Shown piece by piece: positions 1 through 8,000 of a stretch of 64,000 nucleotides of DNA. The stretch covers positions 15,376-79,375 of the forward strand of contig JBAYQE010000002.1 of NCBI GenBank assembly GCA_041677345.1, in the 5' to 3' direction. Origin of the DNA: JALOAT01 sp041677345. Lineage in GTDB: Bacteria > Pseudomonadota > Gammaproteobacteria > Thiohalomonadales > Thiohalomonadaceae. How positions within the stretch are numbered: position 1 is the first letter of the stretch; each line of letters opens with the position of its first letter. The notes beneath the pieces are model-generated. The model made no database searches. It was not told where the DNA came from and saw nothing but the letters and a program-made list of their open reading frames with translations. The position numbers were made by a program, and so were the translations under genes.

Positions 1-375
1 CCGCCCTTCGAGCGTTATTTTGGCGGCGGCGTACGCACCGTGCGTGGTTACCGGGCCAACAGCCTGGGACCGCGTGACGAAAGTGACGACGCCCTCGGCG
101 GCAACGCCCGCGCGCTGCTGAATGCGGAGTTGATTTTGCCGAATCCGTTCTCCGAAAATAGTTCCTCGACACGGGTCAGTGCCTTCGTGGATGGCGGCAA
201 CGTGTTCGATACCGATACGGACCTGAGCGAGCAGGACATGCGCTTTGCCGCGGGCATCGCTCTCTATTGGTTCACCCCCGTGGGCCCCCTGAGCTTCAGC
301 TTCGCGCAACCGCTCAACGCACAGGCCGATGACGACACCGAGCTCTTCCAGTTCAGCCTGGGAGCGCCCTTCTGA
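1..375 (+). CDS. bamA: Outer membrane protein assembly factor BamA, C-terminal part (5' truncated by window)
   Basis: The reading frame is open from base 1 and ends at a TGA at 373-375, giving the last 124 residues of a beta-barrel. The VRGY motif near residue 15 (GGGVRTVRGYRANSLGP) is the conserved loop-6 motif of BamA/Omp85. The protein ends in a phenylalanine after alternating residues, the usual outer-membrane insertion signal. BamA inserts beta-barrel proteins into the outer membrane. The downstream order skp-lpxD-fabZ-lpxA is the standard gammaproteobacterial neighbourhood and supports the call. The N-terminal POTRA domains lie outside the window. Confidence 0.95.
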   Translation, partial: PPFERYFGGGVRTVRGYRANSLGPRDESDDALGGNARALLNAELILPNPFSENSSSTRVSAFVDGGNVFDTDTDLSEQDMRFAAGIALYWFTPVGPLSFSFAQPLNAQADDDTELFQFSLGAPF

Positions 376-400
376 CAGACAGCAGGGGATGGAGTTGATT

Positions 401-943
401 GTGAACAGATACAAACAGTTGCTGTGGGCGACGGCGGCCTGTGCCGCGTTGGTGGCGCCCGCCCATGCGGAGCTGAAGATCGGCTTCGTGAACACCGCGC
501 GTGTGCTGGAGCAGGCACCGCAGGCCAAGGCGGCGCGTGAACGCCTGCAACAGGAATTTTCACCACGCGAATCCGATATCGTCAGCGTGCAGCGCAAACT
601 CAAGGACATGCAGGAGCGCCTCGAGCGCGACGGTCCCACCCTGAGTGACTCGGAACGCGTCAAGCTGGAGCGGGAACTCTTGTCGCAACAGCGTGAGCTC
701 AAGCGCGCCCAAGGCGAGTTCAGCGAGGACCTCAACCTGCGCCGTAATGAGGAATTTTCTCGCCTGCAGCGTGAGGCGGCCGAGGCTATCGTGAACATCG
801 CCCGTGAGGACAAGTTCGACCTGGTGCTCGAGGCCGGGGTGGTATTCGCCAGTGAAAAGGTGGACGTTACCGAGAAGGTACTCACACGCTTGCGCGACGT
901 CTACGGCAAGCAACAAAGCGGCAAGGCCGGCGGAAAGAAGTAG
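401..943 (+). CDS. skp: Periplasmic chaperone Skp (OmpH family)
   Basis: A 180-residue protein with a cleavable signal peptide (hydrophobic core, then PAHA before ELKIGFVNTARV). A long charged helical region follows, typical of the Skp tentacles, which carry unfolded outer-membrane proteins across the periplasm. GTG at 401 is preferred because GGAG at 391-394 sits six bases upstream; an in-frame ATG at 389 has no good ribosome site. It lies 25 bases after bamA, the client insertase, and six bases before lpxD, so it is probably cotranscribed with both. Length is slightly above E. coli Skp (161 aa). Confidence 0.93.
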   Translation: MNRYKQLLWATAACAALVAPAHAELKIGFVNTARVLEQAPQAKAARERLQQEFSPRESDIVSVQRKLKDMQERLERDGPTLSDSERVKLERELLSQQRELKRAQGEFSEDLNLRRNEEFSRLQREAAEAIVNIAREDKFDLVLEAGVVFASEKVDVTEKVLTRLRDVYGKQQSGKAGGKK

Positions 944-948
944 AAGGC

Positions 949-1980
949 GTGCAGTACACGCTCGCAGAATTGGCGGCTCGTACGGGCGCGCGCGTGGTCG
1001 GCGACCCGGCCTGCCTCATCGAGGGCGTGGGCACGTTGGCCGGCGCAGGGCGCGGGCAGATCACCTTCCTCACCAACCCGAGATACAAGCGCCAGTTGGC
1101 GGAGACGCGCGCCTCGGCAGTGATTCTGGGCGAGGAGGTGGTCACAGACTGCCCCACCCATGCACTGGTGTCGCACAATCCTCATCTCACCTACGCCCAG
1201 GTGGCGAGGCTGTTCGTGCGCGACGGTGCGCAGGCCTCCGGCATTCATGCCACCGCAGTGGTCGATCCCGCCGCTGACATCCATCCGGAGGCGAGCATCG
1301 GGGCGCACGCGTTGGTGGGTGCGGAAGTGAGTGTGGAAGCAGGCGCGGTAATCGGTCCCGGCTGCGTACTGCTGGGGCGCAGCCGCATCGGTGCGGGCGC
1401 GCACCTGGTTGCCAATGTCACGGTGTACCCGGGCAGCCGTATCGGCAAGCGGACCCTCATCCACGCGTCCACGGTCATCGGTAGCGATGGTTTCGGTTTC
1501 GCCAATGACGCGGGGACCTGGGTGAAGGTGCCGCAGTTGGGGGGCGTGCACATCGGCGACGATGTGGAGATCGGCGCCTGCACCACCGTGGACCGAGGCG
1601 CCATCGAAGACACGGTGATCGCAGACGGCGTCAAGCTCGACAACCAGATCCAGGTGGCCCACAACGTCCACATCGGTGAGCACACCGCCATCGCCGGCTG
1701 TGTGGGCATCGCCGGCAGCACCACCATAGGTCGCCAGTGTGCCATCGGTGGTGGTGTGGGCATCGTCGGTCATATCGAGATCACCGATCGCGTGACGGTC
1801 ACGGCCACGTCTTTCGTGTCGCAATCCATCAAGGCACCAGGGGTGTATTCCTCGGGCGTGCCGCTGCAGCCCACAGAACAATGGCACCGCAACTTCGCCC
1901 GTTTCAAGCAACTGGACGAAATGGCACGTAGGCTCAAGAGCCTGGAAAAAGAACTGCAAGAACTCAAACAGAAGGGGTGA
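949..1980 (+). CDS. lpxD: UDP-3-O-(3-hydroxyacyl)glucosamine N-acyltransferase LpxD
   Basis: A 343-residue protein starting at GTG 949. The N-terminal uridine-binding part (about residues 1-100) is followed by left-handed beta-helix hexapeptide repeats (about 105-300) and a C-terminal helical segment. His238 in QVAHNVHIG matches the catalytic histidine of E. coli LpxD (His239). The enzyme adds the N-linked hydroxyacyl chain in lipid A synthesis, the third step. Five bases separate it from skp, and fabZ follows four bases later. Confidence 0.96.
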   Translation: MQYTLAELAARTGARVVGDPACLIEGVGTLAGAGRGQITFLTNPRYKRQLAETRASAVILGEEVVTDCPTHALVSHNPHLTYAQVARLFVRDGAQASGIHATAVVDPAADIHPEASIGAHALVGAEVSVEAGAVIGPGCVLLGRSRIGAGAHLVANVTVYPGSRIGKRTLIHASTVIGSDGFGFANDAGTWVKVPQLGGVHIGDDVEIGACTTVDRGAIEDTVIADGVKLDNQIQVAHNVHIGEHTAIAGCVGIAGSTTIGRQCAIGGGVGIVGHIEITDRVTVTATSFVSQSIKAPGVYSSGVPLQPTEQWHRNFARFKQLDEMARRLKSLEKELQELKQKG

Positions 1981-1984
1981 ATCC

Positions 1985-2431
1985 TTGAACGCAATGGACA
2001 TCCAGGGGGTGCTCGAACACCTGCCGCACCGTTATCCGTTCCTGTTGGTCGATCGAGTCCTTGAGTGCCAGCCCGGCGAACGCCTGGTGGCCATCAAGAA
2101 CGTGACCGTCAACGAACCGTTTTTTACCGGCCACTTCCCGGAGCGCCCGGTGTTTCCCGGCGTGCTGATCATGGAAGCCCTGGCCCAGGCCACCGGCATC
2201 CTGGCGTTCAAGACCCAGGGCACCAAGCCCGACGGCAAGTCGCTGTATTACTTCGCCGGCATCGACAACTGTCGCTTCAAGCAGCCCGTGCTGCCTGGCG
2301 ATCAGCTGCGCCTCGAGGTGGAGATCATCAAGGCCAAGCGCGGGATCTGGAAGTTCAAGGCGGAAGCGAAGGTGGATGGCAAGCTGGTGGCGGAGGCCGA
2401 GCTGATGTGCGCCGAACAGGAGATCGCATGA
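1985..2431 (+). CDS. fabZ: 3-hydroxyacyl-[acyl-carrier-protein] dehydratase FabZ
   Basis: About 148 residues, hot-dog fold. PHRYPFLLVDRV and FTGHFPERPVFPG carry the catalytic histidine, and the glutamate lies in the helix MEALAQATG. FabZ dehydrates 3-hydroxyacyl-ACP in fatty acid elongation and competes with LpxA/LpxD for that substrate, which explains its place here. TTG at 1985 is favoured because AAGGGG at 1971-1976 is eight bases upstream; ATG at 1994 is the alternative and would remove three residues. The stop overlaps the lpxA start (ATGA). Confidence 0.95.
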   Translation: MNAMDIQGVLEHLPHRYPFLLVDRVLECQPGERLVAIKNVTVNEPFFTGHFPERPVFPGVLIMEALAQATGILAFKTQGTKPDGKSLYYFAGIDNCRFKQPVLPGDQLRLEVEIIKAKRGIWKFKAEAKVDGKLVAEAELMCAEQEIA

Positions 2432-3201
2432 GCATCCACCCGACCGCCATCGTCGACCCGAGCGCAAGACTCGCGGACGGCGTCTCCATTGGCGCCTACA
2501 GCATCATCGGTGCGGACGTGGAGATCGGTGCCAATACTGTGATTGGCCCGCATGTGGTCATCCAGGGACCAACCCGGCTTGGACGTGACAACCACGTCTG
2601 TCAGTTTGCCTCGCTCGGTGAGGCGCCCCAGGACAAGAAGTACCAGGGTGAATCCACACGCCTGGAGATCGGTGACCGCAACATCATCCGCGAGTTCGTC
2701 ACCATGAACCGCGGCACTCCAACAGGTGGCGGCATCACCCGCATCGGTAACGATGGGCTCTATATGGCTTACGTGCATGTAGCCCACGATTGCCGGATCG
2801 GCGACAAGGTGATCTTCTCGAACAATGCCTCCCTGGCCGGCCATGTGCACGTGGAAGACTGGGTCATCCTGTCCGGCTTCACGCTGGTACATCAGTTCTG
2901 CTCCATTGGCGCGCATGCCTTCACCGGCATGGGCAGTGCCATTTCCAAGGACGTGCCGCCATACCTGATGGTCTCGGGTAATCCGGCCGAACCCCACGGC
3001 ATCAACAAGGAGGGCCTCAAGCGCCGCGGTTTCCCGCCTGAGCAGATCCGCAGCCTGCGCAACGCCTACAAGGTGCTGTACCGCTCCGGCCTGTCGCTGG
3101 AAGAGGCCAAGTCCGAACTGGCAAAAATGGCCGAGGCCTCACCGGAACTGGTGCCGTTCACACAGTTCATGAACAACGCCAAGCGCAGCATCATCCGCTG
3201 A
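2428..3201 (+). CDS. lpxA: Acyl-ACP--UDP-N-acetylglucosamine O-acyltransferase LpxA
   Basis: A 257-residue left-handed beta-helix protein (E. coli 262). His120 in HVAHDCRIG is the catalytic histidine, and LKRRGFPPEQI near the C-terminus is a typical LpxA signature. It catalyses the first step of lipid A synthesis, moving a 3-hydroxyacyl chain from ACP to UDP-GlcNAc. It overlaps fabZ by four bases. In most gammaproteobacteria lpxB and rnhB follow; here the cluster ends and a GC-rich hairpin comes right after the stop. Confidence 0.96.
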   Translation: MSIHPTAIVDPSARLADGVSIGAYSIIGADVEIGANTVIGPHVVIQGPTRLGRDNHVCQFASLGEAPQDKKYQGESTRLEIGDRNIIREFVTMNRGTPTGGGITRIGNDGLYMAYVHVAHDCRIGDKVIFSNNASLAGHVHVEDWVILSGFTLVHQFCSIGAHAFTGMGSAISKDVPPYLMVSGNPAEPHGINKEGLKRRGFPPEQIRSLRNAYKVLYRSGLSLEEAKSELAKMAEASPELVPFTQFMNNAKRSIIR

Positions 3202-3209
3202 CCGTAACA

Positions 3210-3229
3210 CCGGGCGCGCCTGCGCCCGG
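3210..3229 (+). terminator. GC-rich hairpin after lpxA, possible terminator
   Basis: A perfect 8-bp stem (CCGGGCGC / GCGCCCGG) with loop GCCT begins eight bases after the lpxA stop. No T-run follows, so it may be a weak or Rho-assisted terminator, or an mRNA-stabilising hairpin. Confidence 0.5.
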
Positions 3230-3301
3230 GCTGCCTCACCGCTGTTCCCCAGCGCCTCCACCCCCTTCCTCTGCACCATAAAAAACCTTAATCCATACCT
3301 G

Positions 3302-3330
3302 CTGGCAGGGCATATCCTGACTCCTATACT
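3302..3330 (+). promoter_or_regulatory. Candidate sigma70 promoter for a short transcript
   Basis: The -10 box TATACT (3325-3330) is five of six to consensus. CTGGCA (3302-3307) lies 17 bases upstream and is four of six to TTGACA. The predicted start is near 3337, giving a transcript of about 130 nt to the terminator at 3466. Confidence 0.4.
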
Positions 3331-3336
3331 GAGTCT

Positions 3337-3466
3337 ACGGAAGGCATTGAACATCAGGCCGGCTGTGGTTGGAGTCTCTCCTCGTGGCGTCGATGTCTGT
3401 GTCTTTTCCTCCCCCTGCGCTTAAATGCGCAACCCTGGCCCTGATCCCCAACAGGGCCTTTTTTTT
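3337..3466 (+). ncRNA. Candidate small RNA or attenuated leader
   Basis: This stretch lies between a plausible promoter and a textbook intrinsic terminator and has no coding frame that looks real. Local stems include GGAG-TCT-CTCC near 3371 and TGCGC-TTAAAT-GCGCA near 3415-3430. It does not match 6S RNA, SRP RNA, tmRNA or RNase P as far as can be judged by eye. It could instead be the terminated 5' leader of cheW. Function unknown. Confidence 0.4.
3437..3466 (+). terminator. Strong Rho-independent terminator
   Basis: GGCCCTG (3437-3443) pairs perfectly with CAGGGCC (3452-3458) across an 8-base loop and is followed at once by eight T residues (3459-3466). It lies 236 bases after lpxA and 147 bases before cheW. 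Confidence 0.85.
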
Positions 3467-3612
3467 GCAACCCCGAAAGCGTGTTCCTTCCATTGCCGCA
3501 AGGGTGCCTGCCTGGACGTCAACCGAGGTGTGTTATGGGAGGCAGCCGACGCCCTTACTTTAGGTGGATCGATGCCGATATACTGGCGGAGCCCGCCTAT
3601 CGAGGAGTCATC

Positions 3613-4092
3613 ATGAGTCTGTCGGTCCAGACACGTAGTGATCCGGTTTCCCGTTGGGTGACCTTCAAGCTTGAAAACGAAACCTACGGCATCGACGTGA
3701 TGCAGGTGCGTGAGGTCCTGCGCTGTACGGAGATCTCACCCGTGCCCGGGGCACCCGGTTATGTACTCGGCATCATCAACCTGCGCGGCAACGTGGTTTC
3801 AATCATCGATACACGTAGCCGATTCGGCCTGCCGTTCAGGGAAGTGGATGATGTCAGCCGTATCCTGATCCTGGAAGCGGGCAATGACCACGTCGTGGGT
3901 TTCCTGGTGGACAGCGTGCACGAGGTGCTGCAGTTGCACGCCTCGGAAATGGAATCACCCCCCGACACAGGGGCGGGCGATTCGGCGCGCTTCATCACCG
4001 GCCTTGCCAACCGCAAGGATGGCCTGCTGATCCTCGTGGATGCGGGCAGGCTGCTCTCCGACGAGGAACTGAGCGAATTGTCCAGTCTCTAA
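3613..4092 (+). CDS. CheW-domain chemotaxis adaptor protein
   Basis: A 159-residue single-domain CheW protein. The family pattern is clear: GIDVMQVREVL near the N-terminus, PGYVLGIINLRGNVVSIID in the middle, and FITGLANRKDGLLILVDAGRLL near the end. CheW couples methyl-accepting receptors to the kinase CheA. The start at 3613 follows GAGGAG five bases upstream; the frame stays open further upstream but without homology. No cheA, receptor or flagellar gene is nearby, so this is an orphan adaptor. It may act in chemotaxis or in a type IV pilus or second-messenger pathway elsewhere. Confidence 0.9.
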   Translation: MSLSVQTRSDPVSRWVTFKLENETYGIDVMQVREVLRCTEISPVPGAPGYVLGIINLRGNVVSIIDTRSRFGLPFREVDDVSRILILEAGNDHVVGFLVDSVHEVLQLHASEMESPPDTGAGDSARFITGLANRKDGLLILVDAGRLLSDEELSELSSL

Positions 4093-4211
4093 CCGTGGAC
4101 CGGCAATGTGGACCAGACCTGTGCCGGTGCCGATGACGTCCTCGCCCCATTCCTTTCCGCGGCCTTGGCCAAGGCTGCCGTCCGTGGCCCGAGTCCCTGA
4201 TCGAAACTGAT

Positions 4212-5258
4212 ATGTACAAGTTCACCACCGCCTTCGTGGCTGTGTTTGTCGTCATCTTCGCGGCCGCCTGCGCGCGCCCGGCGGAGCAGATCTACGAAGA
4301 CCGCTTCTACGTCTTCGGTACCCTGGCCGACGTCACCATTCATGGCGTTCCCGAACAGCAGGGGCGCGAGGCCGTGGCGGCCATCAGCGAGGATTTCCAG
4401 ACCTGGCACCATGAATGGCACGCCTGGGAGCCCGGGCCACTCACCGAACTGAACGCGGCCATCGCAGCAGGCCGGCCCGCGGCCGTGCCCGCTTCGCTGC
4501 AGCCGTTGATCCAGAAATCCCAACAGATCGCCATGCAAAGTGAAGGGTTGTTCAACCCTGCCATTGGGCGTCTGCTGCGGTTGTGGGGGTTCCAATCCAG
4601 TGAACGCCCGCACGGACCGCCGCCGGACCCGGACGCCATTGCGGAATTGGTGCGCCAGGCACCCGCCATGGCCGATCTGCAGATGCATGATGGCGAGCTG
4701 AGCTCAAGCAATCCATCCGTGCAGTTGGACTTCGGCGGCATCGCCAAAGGCTACGCGGTGGACCTGGCGCTGCGGAAGCTGCGCACGATGGGGATAGCCA
4801 ACGCCATCGTGAATGCGGGAGGAGGATTGGGTGTTATCGGCAGTCGCGGTGACCGCCCCTGGCGTGTGGGTATTCGCCATCCCCAGGGGGCGGGTGTACT
4901 CGCCTCACTGGAGGTGCACGATGGCGAGAGCGTGCATACTTCGGGGAATTACGAGCGCTTCAGGGCGTATGAAAACCTGCGCTATGCACATATCCTGGAC
5001 CCGCGTACAGGTTGGCCCGTGGAGGGCATCACCTCGGCCACCGTGATTCACCCGGACGGGACCGTGGCGGACGCCGCGGCCACCGTGCTGGTGATTGCCG
5101 GGCCGGACCATTGGCATCGCATGGCCCGGCGCATGGGCATCAGGTACGCCATGCTGGTGGACGAGGCGGGTACCGTCTACATGAATCAGGCGATGGCCGA
5201 GCGGGTGCAGTTCACCGGCGAGCAGCCGCCGCATATCAGCATTTCCCCACCCCTTTGA
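4212..5258 (+). CDS. apbE: FAD:protein FMN transferase ApbE (lipoprotein)
   Basis: 348 residues. A signal peptide ends in a lipobox with Cys20 (FAAAC), so it is a membrane-anchored periplasmic protein. Family motifs are DFGGIAKGYAVD, NAGGGLGVIGSRGDRPW, HTSGNYERF and HILDPRTGWPV. ApbE moves FMN from FAD onto a threonine of target proteins such as the Na+-translocating NADH:quinone reductase or the Rnf complex; neither target is in this window. It follows cheW by 119 bases and ends convergently to the AP2-domain gene. Confidence 0.94.
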   Translation: MYKFTTAFVAVFVVIFAAACARPAEQIYEDRFYVFGTLADVTIHGVPEQQGREAVAAISEDFQTWHHEWHAWEPGPLTELNAAIAAGRPAAVPASLQPLIQKSQQIAMQSEGLFNPAIGRLLRLWGFQSSERPHGPPPDPDAIAELVRQAPAMADLQMHDGELSSSNPSVQLDFGGIAKGYAVDLALRKLRTMGIANAIVNAGGGLGVIGSRGDRPWRVGIRHPQGAGVLASLEVHDGESVHTSGNYERFRAYENLRYAHILDPRTGWPVEGITSATVIHPDGTVADAAATVLVIAGPDHWHRMARRMGIRYAMLVDEAGTVYMNQAMAERVQFTGEQPPHISISPPL

Positions 5259-5280
5259 GGGGATTATGGTGCGGCACCCC

Positions 5281-5766
5281 TCACTGCAGCGCGGATGTGC
5301 CGACCATGCCTCCACGGCTGTGCAGGATCTCCGTAACCCTTGCCTTGCGCCACGCACAGGCCTGCCGGAATGCCTCGCGCTTGCCGAGACGGTTCACCGA
5401 GAAGTACTTGTGCTTCTGCGGTCCGCCCTTGGTGGGGCACCAGGACGCCACATAGGCCCGGGTCACGGAATCTCCACGCTGCTTTTCCACGTAGTGCACG
5501 CCTACCATGCCTGACGTGTTGCGTTTGCATGAGGTAAAGACGCGACGTGGGGATTCAGCGCTATCGCCAAACAGCTTCTGGCGGATTTCGTCGCGGTATT
5601 CGCGCGCAGCATCCATGGCGCGGCGCTTGCCGCCGTACTGGCCGTCGGAAAAGAGCTTCTGGTAGAGCTTGCCATCCTTCACGACCCGCACCCAATAACC
5701 GCGCACCTTCTCGTGATCCATACGCGTGATGTTGCGATTCCTCGGATTGCGTCTGCTCAGTTTCAT
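5281..5766 (-). CDS. Protein with two AP2-like DNA-binding repeats
   Basis: 161 residues, basic, no signal peptide. Two similar segments are visible: residues about 13-62 (GYWVRVVKDGKLYQKLFSD, then a helix AMDAAREYRDEI) and about 88-147 (GMVGVHYV, YVASWCP, KHKYFSVNRLGKREAFRQAC). A three-stranded sheet with Gly and Trp followed by an amphipathic helix is the AP2/ERF-type fold, known in plants and in bacterial or phage homing endonucleases. No HNH or other nuclease motif is present, so a DNA-binding or regulatory role is inferred. It is convergent with apbE and followed upstream by a base-poor spacer. Target unknown. Confidence 0.7.
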   Translation of the reverse strand: MKLSRRNPRNRNITRMDHEKVRGYWVRVVKDGKLYQKLFSDGQYGGKRRAMDAAREYRDEIRQKLFGDSAESPRRVFTSCKRNTSGMVGVHYVEKQRGDSVTRAYVASWCPTKGGPQKHKYFSVNRLGKREAFRQACAWRKARVTEILHSRGGMVGTSALQ

Positions 5767-5804
5767 GGCGTTAGTGTCGCTCTGTTGACGCTAGGTTGGA
5801 TTCA

Positions 5805-5832
5805 GTTATAGGAGAAACTCACGGCTTTGCAA
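5805..5832 (-). promoter_or_regulatory. Candidate sigma70 promoter of the AP2-domain gene
   Basis: On the minus strand TTGCAA (5827-5832) and TATAAC (5805-5810) are separated by 16 bases, with the start codon about 40 bases further downstream. TATAAC is five of six to the -10 consensus; the -35 is four of six. Confidence 0.4.
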
Positions 5833-6107
5833 AGTTCGACCCGGTGCCGGCGCAGCAGTTCCTAACAAGTACGAATACGCATAAGCACAACCCTTTTTAT
5901 GTGACACGTTACCTGAATAAGAGCTGGAGGGAAAAACGGGGGAAACCCGGTACTTTCGTATACAGGTTTTGTGTGAGGATTGATCAGGAATTCACCGTTG
6001 AAACCACGCAGGAACCAAGGGCACCAAGACGCCATACTGTTTGATGAAAACCGCTCGTCCGGTTACCCGTGCCGTCAGCAAACGGGAAAGCACGGGCACG
6101 GCCATGG

Positions 6108-6135
6108 GCAGAGGGTGCCTCCCGGCACCCTCTGC
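6108..6135 (-). terminator. Perfect 12-bp hairpin downstream of glmS
   Basis: GCAGAGGGTGCC (6108-6119) and GGCACCCTCTGC (6124-6135) pair perfectly around a four-base loop, starting 22 bases past the glmS stop. No T-run follows on the minus strand, so termination is likely but not of the textbook kind. Confidence 0.6.
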
Positions 6136-6156
6136 TGCTGATACACGCCGGCCGGA

Positions 6157-7986
6157 TCATTCCACTGTCACGGATTTTGCCAGGTTGCGCGGTTGATCCA
6201 CGTCGGCACCTTTCACCACGGCAGTGTGGTAGGCGAGCAATTGCAGCGGCAAGGTGAACACCACCGGTGACACACACTCGTCCACTGCGCCGAGACGTAT
6301 CACGCGACTGTCATCGGCCAGACCCTCGGCCGTACGATCGTCGGCGAAGACGATGGTGCGCCCACCGCGAGCCTGTACTTCCCGGAGGTTGGAAAGTGTC
6401 TTCGTGCGCAGGTGATCATGCGGAAGATTGACGATGACGGGCATCTCGCTATCCACCAACGCCAGTGGTCCGTGCTTGAGCTCACCTGCCGGATAGGCCT
6501 CGGCATGGATGTATGAGATCTCCTTCAACTTGAGCGCACCCTCCATGGCCACCGGATACTGGATACCACGTCCGAGGAACAGGGCATGATTATGGTGCGA
6601 CAGCTCCGTGGCGAGCGCCTCCAGACCAAGGTCGCAATGCAGCAGTTCGTGCAGGCGTTCAGGCAATTGCATCAGGGCATTGAGCCAGCGTTGCTCATAA
6701 TCAGCCACCGCAGCGGCACGGTGGGACAGTGCCAGGCTCAGCACGGCCAACGCCATGAGCTGCCCAACGAAGGCTTTGGTCGAAGCGACGCCAATCTCCG
6801 GACCGGCGCGGGTCAGCATGGAAAGATCCGATTCCCGGACCAGCGAACTGTTGGGCACATTGCATATCGCCAGACTGCCGAGGTAATCCTTTCCGGCGGC
6901 TTCGCGCAGGGCGGCGAGCGTATCTGCCGTTTCACCCGATTGCGAGATGGTCAGCAGTAGCGTGCCTGGTGCAACGACATGGCGGCGATAACGATATTCA
7001 CTGGCCACCTCCACCTGACAGGGCACACCCGACTCCTCGAGCCAGTAACGTGCGATCATGCCCGCGTGATAGCTGGTGCCGCAGGCGACAATCTGCACAT
7101 GGCGCACCTGCTCGAATAATTGTTGCGCCTGTGGCGCCAGCCGATCCAGGTTGAGTCGACCGTTGTCCATCCAGGATTCCAGGGTGCGCGCAATCACCAT
7201 CGGTTGCTCATAAATCTCCTTCAGCATGTAATGCCGAAAGCCGGCCTTGTCGGCCATGGCATTACTGGACTGCACTTCGCTCGCGTTCCGCTCGACCCGT
7301 TGACCGTTGGCATCGTAGATGCGCAAGCTGTCGCAGCCAAGCTCAACAACGTCACCTTCTTCCAGGTAGATAAAGTTGTGGGCGACTGGAAGTAGGGCAT
7401 AAGTATCCGAGGCCACGTAACACCCGGTGGTTCCGACACCAACCACCAACGGACTGCCCTGGCGGGCCGCGACCAAGTGATCAGGGGCAGCGCTGGAGAC
7501 AACGGCAAAAGTAAACGCACCTTCTAGGCGATGCACTGCAGCGGTGACCGCGTCACGCAGGCTTCCGGTCCGCTGCAGGTTCAATTCAACCAGGTGAGCG
7601 ATGACTTCAGTATCTGTCTCGCTGACGAAGCGGTAACCCGCCGCTTCCAGTTCAGCGCGCAGCTCTTGATGATTTTCCACGATGCCGTTGTGTACCACGG
7701 CGACGCTGTCGCGGCTCACGTGAGGATGGGCATTGTCGGTGTGAGGTCGCCCGTGGGTCGCCCAGCGTGTGTGGGCGATGCCCACGAGACCGTGCAAGGG
7801 TTGCTCCTGTAGCAGTTCGGCCAGCGCCGTTACCTTGCCCACCGCGCGCTGGCGCATGATATGCCCATGAGCATTCACCACGGCTACTCCGGCTGAATCA
7901 TAACCGCGGTACTCCAGCCGTCGCAGTCCGTCCATGAGCGCGGGCATGAGATCGGAAGAGCTGACGCCCCCGATGATTCCGCACAT
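6157..7986 (-). CDS. glmS: Glutamine--fructose-6-phosphate aminotransferase GlmS
   Basis: 609 residues, the same length as E. coli GlmS. The start at 7986 gives MCGIIGG, with Cys2 as the glutaminase nucleophile. An N-terminal Ntn glutaminase domain (about 1-240) precedes two SIS sugar-isomerase domains (about 280-609), and the C-terminus PRNLAKSVTVE is invariant in the family. It makes glucosamine-6-phosphate, the entry to UDP-GlcNAc. A GGAGGTGG ribosome site lies just upstream. It sits 14 bases after the nucleotide-sugar dehydrogenase and is probably cotranscribed with it, supplying amino sugars for the adjacent polysaccharide locus. The frame extends further upstream, but that part is not homologous. 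Confidence 0.97.
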   Translation of the reverse strand: MCGIIGGVSSSDLMPALMDGLRRLEYRGYDSAGVAVVNAHGHIMRQRAVGKVTALAELLQEQPLHGLVGIAHTRWATHGRPHTDNAHPHVSRDSVAVVHNGIVENHQELRAELEAAGYRFVSETDTEVIAHLVELNLQRTGSLRDAVTAAVHRLEGAFTFAVVSSAAPDHLVAARQGSPLVVGVGTTGCYVASDTYALLPVAHNFIYLEEGDVVELGCDSLRIYDANGQRVERNASEVQSSNAMADKAGFRHYMLKEIYEQPMVIARTLESWMDNGRLNLDRLAPQAQQLFEQVRHVQIVACGTSYHAGMIARYWLEESGVPCQVEVASEYRYRRHVVAPGTLLLTISQSGETADTLAALREAAGKDYLGSLAICNVPNSSLVRESDLSMLTRAGPEIGVASTKAFVGQLMALAVLSLALSHRAAAVADYEQRWLNALMQLPERLHELLHCDLGLEALATELSHHNHALFLGRGIQYPVAMEGALKLKEISYIHAEAYPAGELKHGPLALVDSEMPVIVNLPHDHLRTKTLSNLREVQARGGRTIVFADDRTAEGLADDSRVIRLGAVDECVSPVVFTLPLQLLAYHTAVVKGADVDQPRNLAKSVTVE

Positions 7987-8000
7987 GATCCACCTCCGTG

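Larger units (their letters stand above)
3202..3612. other. 411-base intergenic region between lpxA and cheW
   Basis: No convincing protein-coding frame was seen. It contains the hairpin after lpxA, a candidate sigma70 promoter (3302-3330), a stretch that would be transcribed as about 130 nt ending in a strong intrinsic terminator (3437-3466), and then the cheW upstream region. A second TATACT box at 3579-3584 lies 29 bases before the cheW start, with a poor -35. The best reading is a small RNA gene or a terminated leader followed by the cheW promoter. Confidence 0.6.
5767..6156. other. 390-base non-coding region between the AP2-domain gene and glmS
   Basis: The first 280 bases are visibly poorer in GC than the neighbours and hold the AP2 gene promoter. 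An open frame at 5796-6044 with a TTG start has no recognisable features and runs into a repeat, so it is not called. The stretch at about 5999-6035 (ACCACGCAGGAACCAAGGGCA...) resembles the dispersed purine-rich repeats seen again at 29338 and 60793. The last part holds the glmS hairpin. Confidence 0.6.

Noticed and set aside
901..2001. Long minus-strand frame opposite lpxD
   Set aside because: A shadow of lpxD caused by high-GC codon use; the plus strand has a complete, motif-verified gene.
5796..6044. 82-codon open frame with a TTG start between the AP2-domain gene and glmS
   Set aside because: No ribosome site, no recognisable domain, low GC, and its end runs through a repeat. It is most likely non-coding.
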